Assembly (NCBI RefSeq): GCF_006385175.1
Contig: NZ_VFIY01000010.1
Coordinates: forward strand, 124,001-188,000
Reading direction: 5' to 3'
DNA length: 64,000 bases
From: Emcibacter nanhaiensis
Lineage (GTDB): Bacteria > Pseudomonadota > Alphaproteobacteria > Sphingomonadales > Emcibacteraceae
The notes under the pieces: model-generated
What the model saw: the letters and a program-made list of their open reading frames with translations, nothing else
Databases searched by the model: none
What the model was told of the DNA's origin: nothing
Part shown: positions 56,557 through 64,000 of the stretch, one piece after another
Numbering within the stretch: position 1 is the stretch's first letter
How the letters are laid out: the number at the start of each line of letters is the position of its first letter
Position numbers and translations under genes: made by a program

Positions 56557-57408
56557 CTATTCCTTGGAAAAATAGGCAATCGCCCGGAACTCGATACTTT
56601 CCCGCTCGACGGCGTCAGAATGGCTGGTGTCGTGGAAGGCGGTATGGGCCGCCCGCCAGGCCCGGGAGTGATCGGAATCATAGAATTTAATGAAGATCAC
56701 CTCGTCGCGGGTCATGTCCGGGTAATACCACCAGACATGGTTTGGATTATGGTAGAAGATTGACGCCGCGACCATATCCTCCTCCCCCGGGATCGGGGCA
56801 AAGAGGGCATCCCCTTCCGGGATCTCATCCACATCAACTTTGGTGTTGGGAGTCCCTTCATTTTCGTCCATGCTCCTGAAATCACACAGCGCCAGCGGCC
56901 AGTCCTGGGGCGCGGGGCTGAGGGCCCGCCACAGGCTGAACATGATGAAGCGGTCATAACCCGGCCCATCGGGCACGGCTTTTTCATAGATTATTTTCGC
57001 CACTGTTTCAGCCGTCTTCGGCGTGAAGTCCACATGGGCCTCCCCGGCCGGCGGCTGCACTTTCTGTCCGGTGAGGCCTGACGAGCGCACCTGTCCGCCC
57101 ATGGGGATCACCAGGTCTGCCCCGGTCCAGTCCCTGGCAATGTCCGCAACTTCCTGGGCATAGACCGTGTTGATGGCCTCATTATCCATGAAATCCGTCA
57201 CTGTGGTCACATGCTTGCGGAGTGCAAATCCGTGGGTGTCCAGGGAAAAGGGCTCCGCTGCCAGCCGGGCGTTGTGAATCTTTACCGGATAAGGCTGGTA
57301 CTCCCCGGTGTTATACTCCGCCCCTGGCGCCCAGAAACGGCGGTTGATCCGGGAAGTGGGGATCAGATATTTGATTTCTGCATCAACAGGTTGTGCGACT
57401 TCAGCCAT
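56557..57408 (-). CDS. CmcJ/NvfI-family oxidoreductase
   Basis: 283 residues. The N-terminal part (WAPGAEYNTGEYQPYPVKIHNAR, read in parts), the HDWHDTSH-like RAAHTAFHDTSH and NHVWWYYPDMTRDE(V) are typical of the CmcJ/NvfI/GA4-desaturase-like group, non-heme iron oxygenase-like proteins whose substrates are mostly unknown. ATG 57408 is chosen; a frame to 57633 would add 75 atypical residues. It is convergent with the etherase operon. It may modify a methoxy-phenolic, but this is unproven. Confidence 0.75.
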   Translation of the reverse strand: MAEVAQPVDAEIKYLIPTSRINRRFWAPGAEYNTGEYQPYPVKIHNARLAAEPFSLDTHGFALRKHVTTVTDFMDNEAINTVYAQEVADIARDWTGADLVIPMGGQVRSSGLTGQKVQPPAGEAHVDFTPKTAETVAKIIYEKAVPDGPGYDRFIMFSLWRALSPAPQDWPLALCDFRSMDENEGTPNTKVDVDEIPEGDALFAPIPGEEDMVAASIFYHNPNHVWWYYPDMTRDEVIFIKFYDSDHSRAWRAAHTAFHDTSHSDAVERESIEFRAIAYFSKE

Positions 57409-57721
57409 TGTAACTCTCGTTGTGAAAACGTCCCTATATTTGTATGAGTTACATACTATATCAGCCGTTACTATAGGGTGCAAGAATTCCTGCCGTGGCT
57501 CAGTCCTGATTACGGCGCACTGAGTTTGCCGGAATCCCGCCGTTTCCCTTTTATGTGAAACAGGGACCGGGCAAACAAGCGCCGGTGCGGTTTCCTTCAT
57601 CTGCCTGATGATATATTGTGACACTACCGCCAAAGGGCAGTGCCGCCTTGTTTATGTTTTTTAAATTCTAGCGGGGGAGCATACTGATTGCACCGTGTAG
57701 CAGAATGCTCCCCCTCCCCCT
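57409..57721. other. Intergenic region, 313 nt, with terminator only
   Basis: Between the CmcJ-like gene start and the ferredoxin gene end. It contains an AATATAGGGA element 25 nt before the CmcJ-like start and the ferredoxin/P450 terminator at 57673-57714. No convincing gene is seen. Confidence 0.7.
57673..57714 (-). terminator. Terminator-like inverted repeat after the ferredoxin gene
   Basis: GGGGGAGCAT and ATGCTCCCCC form a perfect 10-bp stem with a 22-nt loop just past the ferredoxin stop codon. The T run is interrupted, so termination may be partial. Confidence 0.6.
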
Positions 57722-58042
57722 CTAGTGTTGGGATTCCGGTGTCCGGACGACCAGGCCGTCAAGTTCTTCTGTGATGGTTATCTGGCATCCGAGGCGGCTG
57801 TTGTCCCGGATGTTGCCTGCATAATCGAGCATGGCGGCTTCGTCATCGTTCGGCGGGCCGACCTTGTCGATCCATGCAGGTTCCACATAGACGTGACAGG
57901 TGGCGCAGGAACAGAAGCCCCCGCAATCACCGTCGATTCCGGGCACGCCATTGTCGACGGCAGTTTGCATGACAGTACTGCCTTCCGACGCTTCCACGAC
58001 ATGCTCTTCACCGTCATACTCGATATATGTAATCTTAGGCAT
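57722..58042 (-). CDS. Adrenodoxin-type [2Fe-2S] ferredoxin
   Basis: 106 residues. Cluster ligands [10 protein letters not shown] (two of the spaced cysteines plus a third) and the distal LGCQI cysteine fit the vertebrate-type/putidaredoxin group that gives electrons to class I bacterial P450s. It lies 14 nt after the P450 gene at 58057 on the same strand and is its likely redox partner; the NADH reductase must be elsewhere. Confidence 0.92.
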   Translation of the reverse strand: MPKITYIEYDGEEHVVEASEGSTVMQTAVDNGVPGIDGDCGGFCSCATCHVYVEPAWIDKVGPPNDDEAAMLDYAGNIRDNSRLGCQITITEELDGLVVRTPESQH

Positions 58043-58056
58043 CTGGGAAACCTCCG

Positions 58057-59280
58057 TCAGGCTGCCGGAGCCTGTTCAAACTCAATCGGCAGGCCTTCAA
58101 GTCCCCAGACCCCGTAGAACGGACGCCAGGTCACCTCTCCGGTCAGTTTCGGGTTCTTGACGCGCTGGGCGATCAGATGCATGCCTTCCGCAATCTGGGC
58201 GCGGGCAATAAACTGCCCCAGGCAGATATGCATTCCACGACCAAAGGCAATATGCCGGACTGAGCGTTTCTTCTCGGGATCAAAGGTATCGGCATCGTCA
58301 AATACTGACGGATCGCGCCCGGCAATACTGACAGGGAAGAATAACATGCTGCCGACCGGGAAATGAACATCCCGATACGTGATCTCTTCAGTCGTCATCC
58401 GTGGAATATTGGCCACGCTGTGGTAGCGGAAGGCCTCTTCCGTCACCTTTTCACAGTAAGCCATGTCCACGGCACAGCGTTCATACATCTCCGGATATTG
58501 AAGCATTTCATACATCATCAGTGTCATGATGTTTTTTGACGTATCGTAGCCGGCGCCGAACAGGAAAATCAGCAAATCATAAAACTGACGCTCGGTCAGT
58601 CCGCCTTCATCCAGTGCCTTGATCAGGATATCAAGCAGTTCCCCGCCTTTTTCCGGTCGTTTTCCAGCCCGCCGCTCGGCAACCAGGTCATGGACAAAGC
58701 CGTCCAGCACCTCGGTGGCTTCATTCAGCGCCGGCACCAGGTTCGGGTCCATGGAGAAAGCCCGGCCGATTGTCTCGAGCGAAGAGCGCAGGCGCGGCAC
58801 CTCATTGTGATCCGCGCCGATCATGGCACAGATGACGCCGACAGGGTAATAGGCGATAAACTCCTCAAAATCGAAAACACCTTTCGGAAGCCACTCATTG
58901 AGCTGCCTGTTAATAACTTCCTGCATATAGACCCGGTTGGCATTCGCCTGGCGCGGTGAAAACAACGGCGTCACCACATTGCGCAACTGGGTATGAACAT
59001 CACCAGACGAGGCGACGATAGACTCTTCAGTCAGCCGGCCCCAGGGGGTGCCATGCGCCCCGTAGATCGCAACAATGCCTTCCAGGGCCGACTTCATCTT
59101 GTCGTCCTGGATCAGCAAATCCTTCATGGCGTCATATTGGGTAATCACATAGCCAAAGGCGCATTTCGCCAGCCAGGGGTGCTTTTCCCGGGCATCGTTA
59201 AAATAAGGGATGGGATCCGCTGCAAACTCGGGCGTTTCCATCGGCAAATGCGGCAGAGCCAGATCTTTTACTTGTTCCAT
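58057..59280 (-). CDS. Cytochrome P450 (class I, with adjacent ferredoxin)
   Basis: 407 residues. I-helix [13 protein letters not shown] (Asp-Thr in place of the usual Glu/Asp-Thr pair), ExxR in the K-helix (EEAFRYHS) and heme ligand C353 in [12 protein letters not shown]. Soluble, no membrane anchor. Divergent from a TetR gene with two operator-like repeats between them, so it is probably repressed by it. Substrate unknown; context suggests a phenolic or terpenoid. Confidence 0.92.
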   Translation of the reverse strand: MEQVKDLALPHLPMETPEFAADPIPYFNDAREKHPWLAKCAFGYVITQYDAMKDLLIQDDKMKSALEGIVAIYGAHGTPWGRLTEESIVASSGDVHTQLRNVVTPLFSPRQANANRVYMQEVINRQLNEWLPKGVFDFEEFIAYYPVGVICAMIGADHNEVPRLRSSLETIGRAFSMDPNLVPALNEATEVLDGFVHDLVAERRAGKRPEKGGELLDILIKALDEGGLTERQFYDLLIFLFGAGYDTSKNIMTLMMYEMLQYPEMYERCAVDMAYCEKVTEEAFRYHSVANIPRMTTEEITYRDVHFPVGSMLFFPVSIAGRDPSVFDDADTFDPEKKRSVRHIAFGRGMHICLGQFIARAQIAEGMHLIAQRVKNPKLTGEVTWRPFYGVWGLEGLPIEFEQAPAA

Positions 59281-59425
59281 TTCAGGTATACTCCCTGGTT
59301 AAACGTTATCTCGCTTGAATTCTCATTCCAAATCGGGTTTGTTAGATAAATCCTGCCCTTGGTCCCGGCTGTTATTGCCCCCCAGGATGGTTAGGGCTTG
59401 TTTTTTGTATGGTTTTTGTCATAAA

Positions 59426-59471
59426 GTAAACTATATCGTTTATTTTTTGACATGTAAACCAGATAGTTTCC
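59426..59471. promoter_or_regulatory. Tandem TetR operators between P450 and tetR
   Basis: GTAAAC-N6-GTTTAT (59426-59443) and GTAAAC-N6-GTTTCC (59454-59471), centres 28 bp apart. The first is nearly the same 18-mer as the site at 38872-38889, in inverse orientation. The sites lie 23-68 nt before ATG of tetR. Confidence 0.75.
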
Positions 59472-59493
59472 TTTTTCAAGGTAAAAATGAGAA

Positions 59494-60159
59494 ATGAATA
59501 ACGATACAGCAAAAATTACCACCCAGCCCCCGTCCTCGGCGCGGGACCGCCGCCGCCAGGCCAAGATCCGCCAGATCGTCTCGGCGGCGACGGAAGTCTT
59601 TCTGGAGGATGGTTTTTCCGCGGCGAGCATGGACAAGATTGTTGAACGGGCGGGCGTCTCCAAGCGGACGCTCTATAATTATTATGACAGCAAGGAAGAC
59701 ATTTTCTTTGATGTCATGCAGATGCAGCTTGGCGCCATCTGGGTCAGTTTCGAGCCGGATCGTTATGAATCCGAAGCATGGGGTGAACAGTTGCGGCGGA
59801 TAGGTATCGAAATGCTGCGGATCGCCAACTCGCCCGTCACCCTGGCCCTGTTTCGAACCGTTGTCGCAGAATCACAACGCTTCCCCTTACTTGCTCAACA
59901 GTTTTTCGATGAAAGTTTTGGCAAACTGCTGGACGCCATCGCCAATATACTCGAGCAGGCGATAAAAAGCGGGGATATCCGGCTGACCGACCCGAAGGAA
60001 GCGGCAGACTATTTCCTCGATCTGCTGACAGGTACCGCCTATCAGTCCATTATGGTCGGCGTGAAACCTCCCATGAATGACAAGGAAATCAGAGGCCGTA
60101 CCGAGCGGGCCCTGAATTATTTCCTGGAAACATTTAAGCTTGATCCGGACGTAACCTGA
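59494..60159 (+). CDS. TetR-family transcriptional regulator
   Basis: 221 residues. N-terminal HTH (RQIVSAATEVFLEDGFSAASMDKIVERAGVSKRTLYNYYDSKEDIF, read in parts) and a helical ligand domain of the TetR_C_33-like type. It is divergent from the P450/ferredoxin operon. It is the best candidate for binding RTAAAC-N6-GTTTAY sites, here and 20 kb away. Confidence 0.93.
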   Translation: MNNDTAKITTQPPSSARDRRRQAKIRQIVSAATEVFLEDGFSAASMDKIVERAGVSKRTLYNYYDSKEDIFFDVMQMQLGAIWVSFEPDRYESEAWGEQLRRIGIEMLRIANSPVTLALFRTVVAESQRFPLLAQQFFDESFGKLLDAIANILEQAIKSGDIRLTDPKEAADYFLDLLTGTAYQSIMVGVKPPMNDKEIRGRTERALNYFLETFKLDPDVT

Positions 60160-60180
60160 TACGGGAAGGACAATGAAGGC

Positions 60181-60210
60181 TAGCTCCGGGGCTGTTTCAC
60201 CCCGGAGCTA
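60181..60210. terminator. Terminator after tetR
   Basis: TAGCTCCGGGG and CCCCGGAGCTA, a perfect 11-bp stem with an 8-nt loop, 22 nt after the tetR stop. Confidence 0.75.
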
Positions 60211-60225
60211 TAACCGAAAAATCGT

Positions 60226-60575
60226 TTAGCTCTGCTCTTCCGACAGGTGGACGACAATACCGTCCTGTTCGCGAAGGATATATTCGGCGGCATCCGGCAG
60301 GAAGATGCCGCTTGCAGGACAAATATTTTCCCGGAATATAGATGGTCGGAATAGCCAAACTCATCGGCCATGGTCCGGATGCCGGCAAGATGGAGCATAT
60401 CATTGATATAGGTCCCCTGCCCGGCCTAAACCCGCTTGGCATGAGATAAAGGACAAGCTGGTTCCGCCGTGGCAGGGACCGGAGACGATCCAGGCGCCGG
60501 TTCAGGTCCCGGGCGGCGTTCTCTGCACGCTTTTGCCGCCCCAGGGCACCACCCACGGCCGGATATACACAGGGT
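60226..60575 (-). pseudogene. Decayed ABC-transporter substrate-binding protein (siderophore/cobalamin type)
   Basis: Three reading frames on the minus strand join to give one protein-like sequence: RQKRAENAARDLNRRLDRLR and LVLYLMPSG (about 60425-60575), GTYINDMLHLAGIRTMADEFGYS (about 60335-60425, read in parts), and an ending PDAAEYILREQDGIVVHLSE before a TAA at 60226. The first two resemble FecB/BtuF-like binding proteins (LPSG, then GTxIxDML, AAG). At least two frameshifts separate them, and the N-terminal half is gone. The last segment is of uncertain origin. Confidence 0.45.
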
Positions 60576-60635
60576 TTTGAAATTGTGCACTGCAGGAATA
60601 AATGCTGATTTTTCAGCTTTACTGACCATATCACA

Positions 60636-60649
60636 TCTAATATGCTAGT
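60636..60649. promoter_or_regulatory. Candidate operator TCTAATATGCTAGT
   Basis: A near-palindromic 14-mer 44 nt before the carboxymuconolactone-decarboxylase-family gene; 12 of 14 bases match the site at 62601 before the last P450. Confidence 0.45.
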
Positions 60650-60692
60650 ATATAAACAGGTATACACAGCATTTTTACACAACGAGAAACAA

Positions 60693-61253
60693 ATGGCCTT
60701 AAAGTCACCCCGTATTGCCCCCCTTAACCTGGATGACCTGACAGATGAGCAGATCACCGTGCTGGGGGATCGCAATGACCCCCGTTGCGAACTCAATTTC
60801 TTCAAGGTGATGATCCAGCACCCCGACCTGCTGAAAAATTACACCCCCTTTGCCATGCAGCTGGGCCGAACGCCGACCCTGCCCTTCCGGGATAAGGAAA
60901 TCCTGATCCTGCGCACCCTGACGCTGTGTCAGGAAGAATATGAACTGGCCCATCATCACCTTATCGCCCGGCAGGCCGCCGGTTTGACGGATGACGAGTT
61001 TGAGGCCGCCAGGAGCGGCAAAGGCCTGGATGCCGCTGACCAGGTCCTGGCCCGGACGGCAGAGGAACTTGTCGGCAACCAGTGTATTTCAGATGAAACC
61101 TGGGCCGCGCTGGCGGAACGTTATTCACAGGGACAGCTGATCGAGCTTGTGTTCATGGTCGCCAACTATACGCTCTTGTCCATGGTCAACAACAGCCTGG
61201 GGATCCAGCCGGAGCATAATGTCGAGGAAACCTGGAAGCCCACCGACAAGTAG
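60693..61253 (+). CDS. Carboxymuconolactone decarboxylase (CMD/AhpD-like) family protein
   Basis: 186 residues, all-helical. LRTLTLCQEEYELAHHHLIARQAGLTDDE-type segment (with CQEEYELAHH) is the conserved core of CMD-like proteins; the AhpD CxxC is absent, so it is not a thiol peroxidase partner. ATG 60693 is chosen over an upstream start at 60642 that lies in the operator. It leads a unit with DUF1145 and nitronate-monooxygenase-like genes. Exact reaction unknown. Confidence 0.85.
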   Translation: MALKSPRIAPLNLDDLTDEQITVLGDRNDPRCELNFFKVMIQHPDLLKNYTPFAMQLGRTPTLPFRDKEILILRTLTLCQEEYELAHHHLIARQAAGLTDDEFEAARSGKGLDAADQVLARTAEELVGNQCISDETWAALAERYSQGQLIELVFMVANYTLLSMVNNSLGIQPEHNVEETWKPTDK

Positions 61254-61281
61254 TATTCCCGGTAATTCAAGGAACTCCCCA

Positions 61282-61587
61282 ATGACTTTCTTTTACAAAG
61301 TGGGCCAAATACTGTGCATCGCCATCTGGGCAACGGCCATCTATAACCTCCTGCTGCCCTTCCCCGGCATCTGGTACACCATCGCTCTCTATTTCCTGAT
61401 CATCATGGTGGTTATCCACCTTGCTGAGTGGCTCGTCCTGAGACGCCGGCTCGATCAGCTCGGCTGCCAGGGTGGCGGGACGTTCCTGAAGGTCTTTATT
61501 TTCGGCTTTTTCTGGTGGTTGCCGATCCTGCTTGAAGGCAGGAAAAATGCCGACGGGCTAAATCCTGCGGAAGCCGCAAATGACTGA
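61282..61587 (+). CDS. DUF1145 family small membrane protein
   Basis: 101 residues with three hydrophobic helices; FYKVGQILCIAIWATAIYN and PGIWYTIALYFLIIMVV are typical of DUF1145. AAGGA lies 9 nt before ATG 61282; the frame upstream of it overlaps the previous gene and is not coding. It overlaps the next gene by 8 nt. Function unknown. Confidence 0.8.
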   Translation: MTFFYKVGQILCIAIWATAIYNLLLPFPGIWYTIALYFLIIMVVIHLAEWLVLRRRLDQLGCQGGGTFLKVFIFGFFWWLPILLEGRKNADGLNPAEAAND

Positions 61588-62545
61588 TACAGCATTCTCT
61601 ACTTTGACCAAGCGGCTGCAACTTCCCGCCATTGGCGCGCCCATGTTCCTGATTTCCAATCCGGACCTTGTTATCGCCCAATGCAAGGCGGGTATCATCG
61701 GCACTTTCCCCGCCCTCAATGCGCGCCCTTCCTCAATGCTGGCGGAGTGGCTGGAAAGAATCAACGACGAACTTGCCGCCCATGACAAAGCCAATCCTGA
61801 TAATCCTTCTGCCCCGTTTGCCGTCAATCTGATCGTGCACAAAAGCAACCCGCGGCTTGAAGAGGACCTGGAGCTGTGTGTGAAACACAGGGTCCCGGTT
61901 GTCGTCACCTCGCTCGGCGCCCGTGAAGACGTCAATAGTAGGGTCAAGGGATACGGGGGAATTGTCCTGCATGATGTCATCAACAACCGCTTTGCCCACA
62001 AGGCCATCGAAAAGGGCGCTTCGGGCCTGATCGCCGTCGCGGCCGGCGCCGGCGGTCACGCAGGCGTTACCTCGCCTTTTGCATTGATTCGGGAAATCAG
62101 GGAATGGTTTGACGGCCCGCTTGCCCTGTCCGGCGCGATCTCGCATGGCGCCTCGATCCTTGCGGCCCTGGCCTGCGGCGCCGACCTGGCCTACATGGGC
62201 TCGGTCTTTATCGCCACCCACGAAGCCAACGCGGCCGAAGCCTATAAACAAATGATTCTCGACAGCTCCGCCAAGGATATCCTGTACACCAACCAGTTCA
62301 CCGGTGTTCACGGCAATTACCTGATTCCCTCGATCATCGCCGCGGGCCTTGATCCCGATAACCTGCCCGGCAGCAACCCGTCAGCGATGGACTTTGGTGA
62401 CAATGATGCGTCTGATGCCAAAGCCTGGCGCGATATCTGGGGAGCCGGCCAGGGAATCGGCATTATTCATGAAAAAGCCAGTACTGCAGACGTCGTTTCT
62501 CGCCTGAAGGCAGAGTTTATCACCGCCAAACAACGGCTCACCTGA
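61580..62545 (+). CDS. Nitronate monooxygenase-like flavoprotein (2-nitropropane dioxygenase family)
   Basis: 321 residues, FMN TIM-barrel. N-terminal PAIGAPMFLISNPDLV, the active-site region AGAGGHAGVTSPFAL with the catalytic-type histidine, and GADLAYMGSVFIAT with the phosphate-binding glycine fit the NMO/enoyl-reductase-II group. It overlaps DUF1145. In catabolic clusters such proteins may act on quinones or nitronates; the substrate is not clear. Confidence 0.9.
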   Translation: MTDTAFSTLTKRLQLPAIGAPMFLISNPDLVIAQCKAGIIGTFPALNARPSSMLAEWLERINDELAAHDKANPDNPSAPFAVNLIVHKSNPRLEEDLELCVKHRVPVVVTSLGAREDVNSRVKGYGGIVLHDVINNRFAHKAIEKGASGLIAVAAGAGGHAGVTSPFALIREIREWFDGPLALSGAISHGASILAALACGADLAYMGSVFIATHEANAAEAYKQMILDSSAKDILYTNQFTGVHGNYLIPSIIAAGLDPDNLPGSNPSAMDFGDNDASDAKAWRDIWGAGQGIGIIHEKASTADVVSRLKAEFITAKQRLT

Positions 62546-62600
62546 CTGCGGGCCAGATACGATTTTTCCCAGATCCCTGTTGATCTTTGCGAACTATTAT

Positions 62601-62614
62601 ACTAATATACTAGT
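62601..62614. promoter_or_regulatory. Candidate operator ACTAATATACTAGT
   Basis: A near-palindromic 14-mer 62 nt before the P450 at 62676 that matches the site at 60636 at 12 of 14 positions. Confidence 0.45.
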
Positions 62615-62675
62615 TGTAAGGGTTGGTAACCAGGACCGCCCTGCGTGATTTGTTATTTATTAAAAAGGATACACA

Positions 62676-63983
62676 ATGGTTTCGAACGAGCTAGAAGGAA
62701 AAGAAGCGGGAACCTGCCCCGTAAGTGGGCACATCGACCTGAGCAAGACAACCCTGACCGACCCGGAAATTCTCGCTCATCCGAACGACTTCTATAAGAC
62801 CGTTCGCACCGAAGACCCGGTTCACTATGACGAAAAACTCGGGATGTATCTGATCTCCCGCTATGATGACCTGCAGACTGTGCTGCGGGACCCGATCACT
62901 TTTTCGGTCAAGAAAGGCTTCAAGGAAAACTATGCCAAAGGCTTTCAGGAAGAACTGAAAGAACGCCTGGCCAACGAAGCCGGCGGTTTCTTTGAAGAAG
63001 CCATCATGACCGACCCGCCGGAGCACACCCGTGCCCGCCGGTTGCTGGACGGCGCCTTTACCGCTCACCGGGTGAGAGAACTTCAGCCTGCCATCACCAA
63101 ACTGGTCGCGGATATTATCGAGGGTCTTCTGGAAAAGGGCGAAGCGGAAATCTTCAGCGACTTTGCCGTACCGATCACCAGCGCCATCATCTGTGAGCAG
63201 CTCGGTGTTGATCTGCCGTCGGAAACCATTCAGCGCTGGGCCCTGGCCTTTACGCAGCAGATCAGCCGCATGACCAACCGTGAAGATTTTGAGGAACTGG
63301 CCAAGGAACTGATTGACCTGCAGAAATTCATTATTGAGCAGATCAAACATCGTCAGGAAAACCCCTCGGAGGATATGATTTCCGACCTGATACACGCCCG
63401 GGCGGAAGGGGAAGAAAATCCCACCCTCAGCTTCGGAGAAACCGTCGGCCTGGTGCGGGCGCTGCTGATTGCCGGTAACGAAACCACGGCGACGGCCCTG
63501 ACCACCATGTTCTATGTCCTGGCTACCCGGCCGGATCTGGTAAAATTGCTGCAGGACAACTTTGATGACGATCGCCTGTACCAGCGGTTTGTCGAGGAGC
63601 TTCTCCGCTACGACCCGCCGGTCCGCGGCCTCACCCGCATGACCACGAAAGAAGTGGAGGTTGGCGGCGTTACCCTGCCGGAAGGCGCGCACCTGTTGCT
63701 GCTCTATGCCTCCGCCAACGACGACGAGACGCAATTCACCTGCCCGCGCGATTTTGATGTGGAACGGTCCAATGTGGGACGTCACATGTCATTCGGCGGC
63801 GGCGTGCACCGTTGCGCCGGCGCCGCGCTGGCGAGGATGGAACTTAAAGTGGCGGCCCGGGAGATCATCCGGCGTATGGATAATATCAAACTGGCCATTC
63901 CGGAAGAGGACATCAAATACCTCCCGACCATTGCCACACATACCATCTCCAATCTGCAGGTATCCTTCACCCGCAGGTCGTAA
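62676..63983 (+). CDS. Cytochrome P450
   Basis: 435 residues, soluble bacterial P450. I-helix ALLIAGNETTATAL, K-helix EELLRYDPP and heme ligand C380 in FGGGVHRCAGAALAR. Length and motifs suggest a CYP family acting on hydrophobic or aromatic substrates. AAAAAGGA precedes ATG. No partner ferredoxin is adjacent; it may share the one at 57722. The window ends 17 nt after its stop codon. Confidence 0.93.
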   Translation: MVSNELEGKEAGTCPVSGHIDLSKTTLTDPEILAHPNDFYKTVRTEDPVHYDEKLGMYLISRYDDLQTVLRDPITFSVKKGFKENYAKGFQEELKERLANEAGGFFEEAIMTDPPEHTRARRLLDGAFTAHRVRELQPAITKLVADIIEGLLEKGEAEIFSDFAVPITSAIICEQLGVDLPSETIQRWALAFTQQISRMTNREDFEELAKELIDLQKFIIEQIKHRQENPSEDMISDLIHARAEGEENPTLSFGETVGLVRALLIAGNETTATALTTMFYVLATRPDLVKLLQDNFDDDRLYQRFVEELLRYDPPVRGLTRMTTKEVEVGGVTLPEGAHLLLLYASANDDETQFTCPRDFDVERSNVGRHMSFGGGVHRCAGAALARMELKVAAREIIRRMDNIKLAIPEEDIKYLPTIATHTISNLQVSFTRRS

Positions 63984-64000
63984 TTGCACGGGATTAACGT

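Noticed and set aside
57409-57633. 75-residue N-terminal extension of the CmcJ-like protein
   Set aside because: No ribosome site, atypical residues and it covers an intergenic promoter-like region; ATG 57408 starts the recognisable domain.
60197-60805. A 202-codon minus-strand frame as an intact gene
   Set aside because: Only its middle part looks like protein (binding-protein-like); the rest is out of frame with the homologous segments and crosses the promoter of the next gene.

Overview
The window is 64 kb of a moderately GC-rich, gene-dense bacterial chromosome. Codon use, short intergenic spaces and gene families point to an alphaproteobacterium: sphingomonad-type lignin beta-etherases, adrenodoxin-type ferredoxin with class I P450s, a CYP116B-type P450 and an ECF sigma factor with a GGAAT/CGTT-type promoter. 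I cannot place the genus. No rRNA, tRNA, CRISPR array, insertion sequence or phage gene is visible.

Layout. 0-3 kb: a sulfide-oxidation group (MMPL/RND transporter cut by the window edge, a DUF2892 protein, a sulfide:quinone oxidoreductase with all three redox cysteines). 3-9.8 kb: an SDS-type alkylsulfatase divergent from a LysR regulator, an MgtC/DUF4010 membrane protein, PPK2, a P-loop sulfotransferase-like protein and an Hpt phosphotransfer protein. 10-14.2 kb: two tandem soluble chemoreceptors of identical length, a small coiled-coil protein and a PEP-CTERM exported protein. 14.4-20.5 kb: a complete, tightly overlapping N-type (alternative) F-ATPase operon, atpDCQBEFAG, lacking atpR. 20.6-25.2 kb: an aldehyde dehydrogenase and a self-sufficient P450 (P450-FMN reductase-ferredoxin fusion) divergent from an IclR regulator. 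25.3-28.7 kb: a zinc-ribbon membrane protein, a LonB-like protease and a small Usp-like protein.

28.7-34.2 kb is the most unusual region. A secreted subtilisin-like protease with a roughly 190-residue Ala/Glu coiled segment is divergent from an ECF sigma/anti-sigma pair. These are followed by a secreted protein made almost wholly of 11-residue Ala/Glu repeats and by an outer-membrane beta-barrel. Three promoters with the same -35 (GGAATAAA), the same -10 (CGTTAT) and the same 17-nt spacing sit before the sigma gene, the protease and the repeat protein. This looks like a self-contained cell-envelope regulon that I cannot match to a described system.

34.2-57.4 kb is a catabolic island for lignin-derived aromatics. 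It contains LigF- and LigE-type beta-etherases interleaved with two LigD/LigL-type C-alpha dehydrogenases, a lignostilbene-dioxygenase-like carotenoid oxygenase, a DUF3237 protein, three SnoaL/NTF2-like proteins, a vanillyl-alcohol-oxidase/eugenol-hydroxylase-like flavoprotein with its cytochrome c, a PQQ alcohol dehydrogenase with a fused cytochrome c domain, two tandem aldehyde dehydrogenases, aromatic-acid type transporters and MarR and XRE/MmyB regulators. A palindrome TAAC-N4-GTTA recurs in five promoter regions of this island and probably marks one regulon.

57.7-64 kb holds a second oxygenase group: ferredoxin plus P450 divergent from a TetR regulator, then a decayed ABC-transporter binding-protein gene, a carboxymuconolactone-decarboxylase-family protein, a DUF1145 protein, a nitronate-monooxygenase-like flavoprotein and another P450. 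The TetR/P450 intergenic operator (RTAAAC-N6-GTTTAY) recurs 20 kb away before an aldehyde dehydrogenase, which ties the two groups together.
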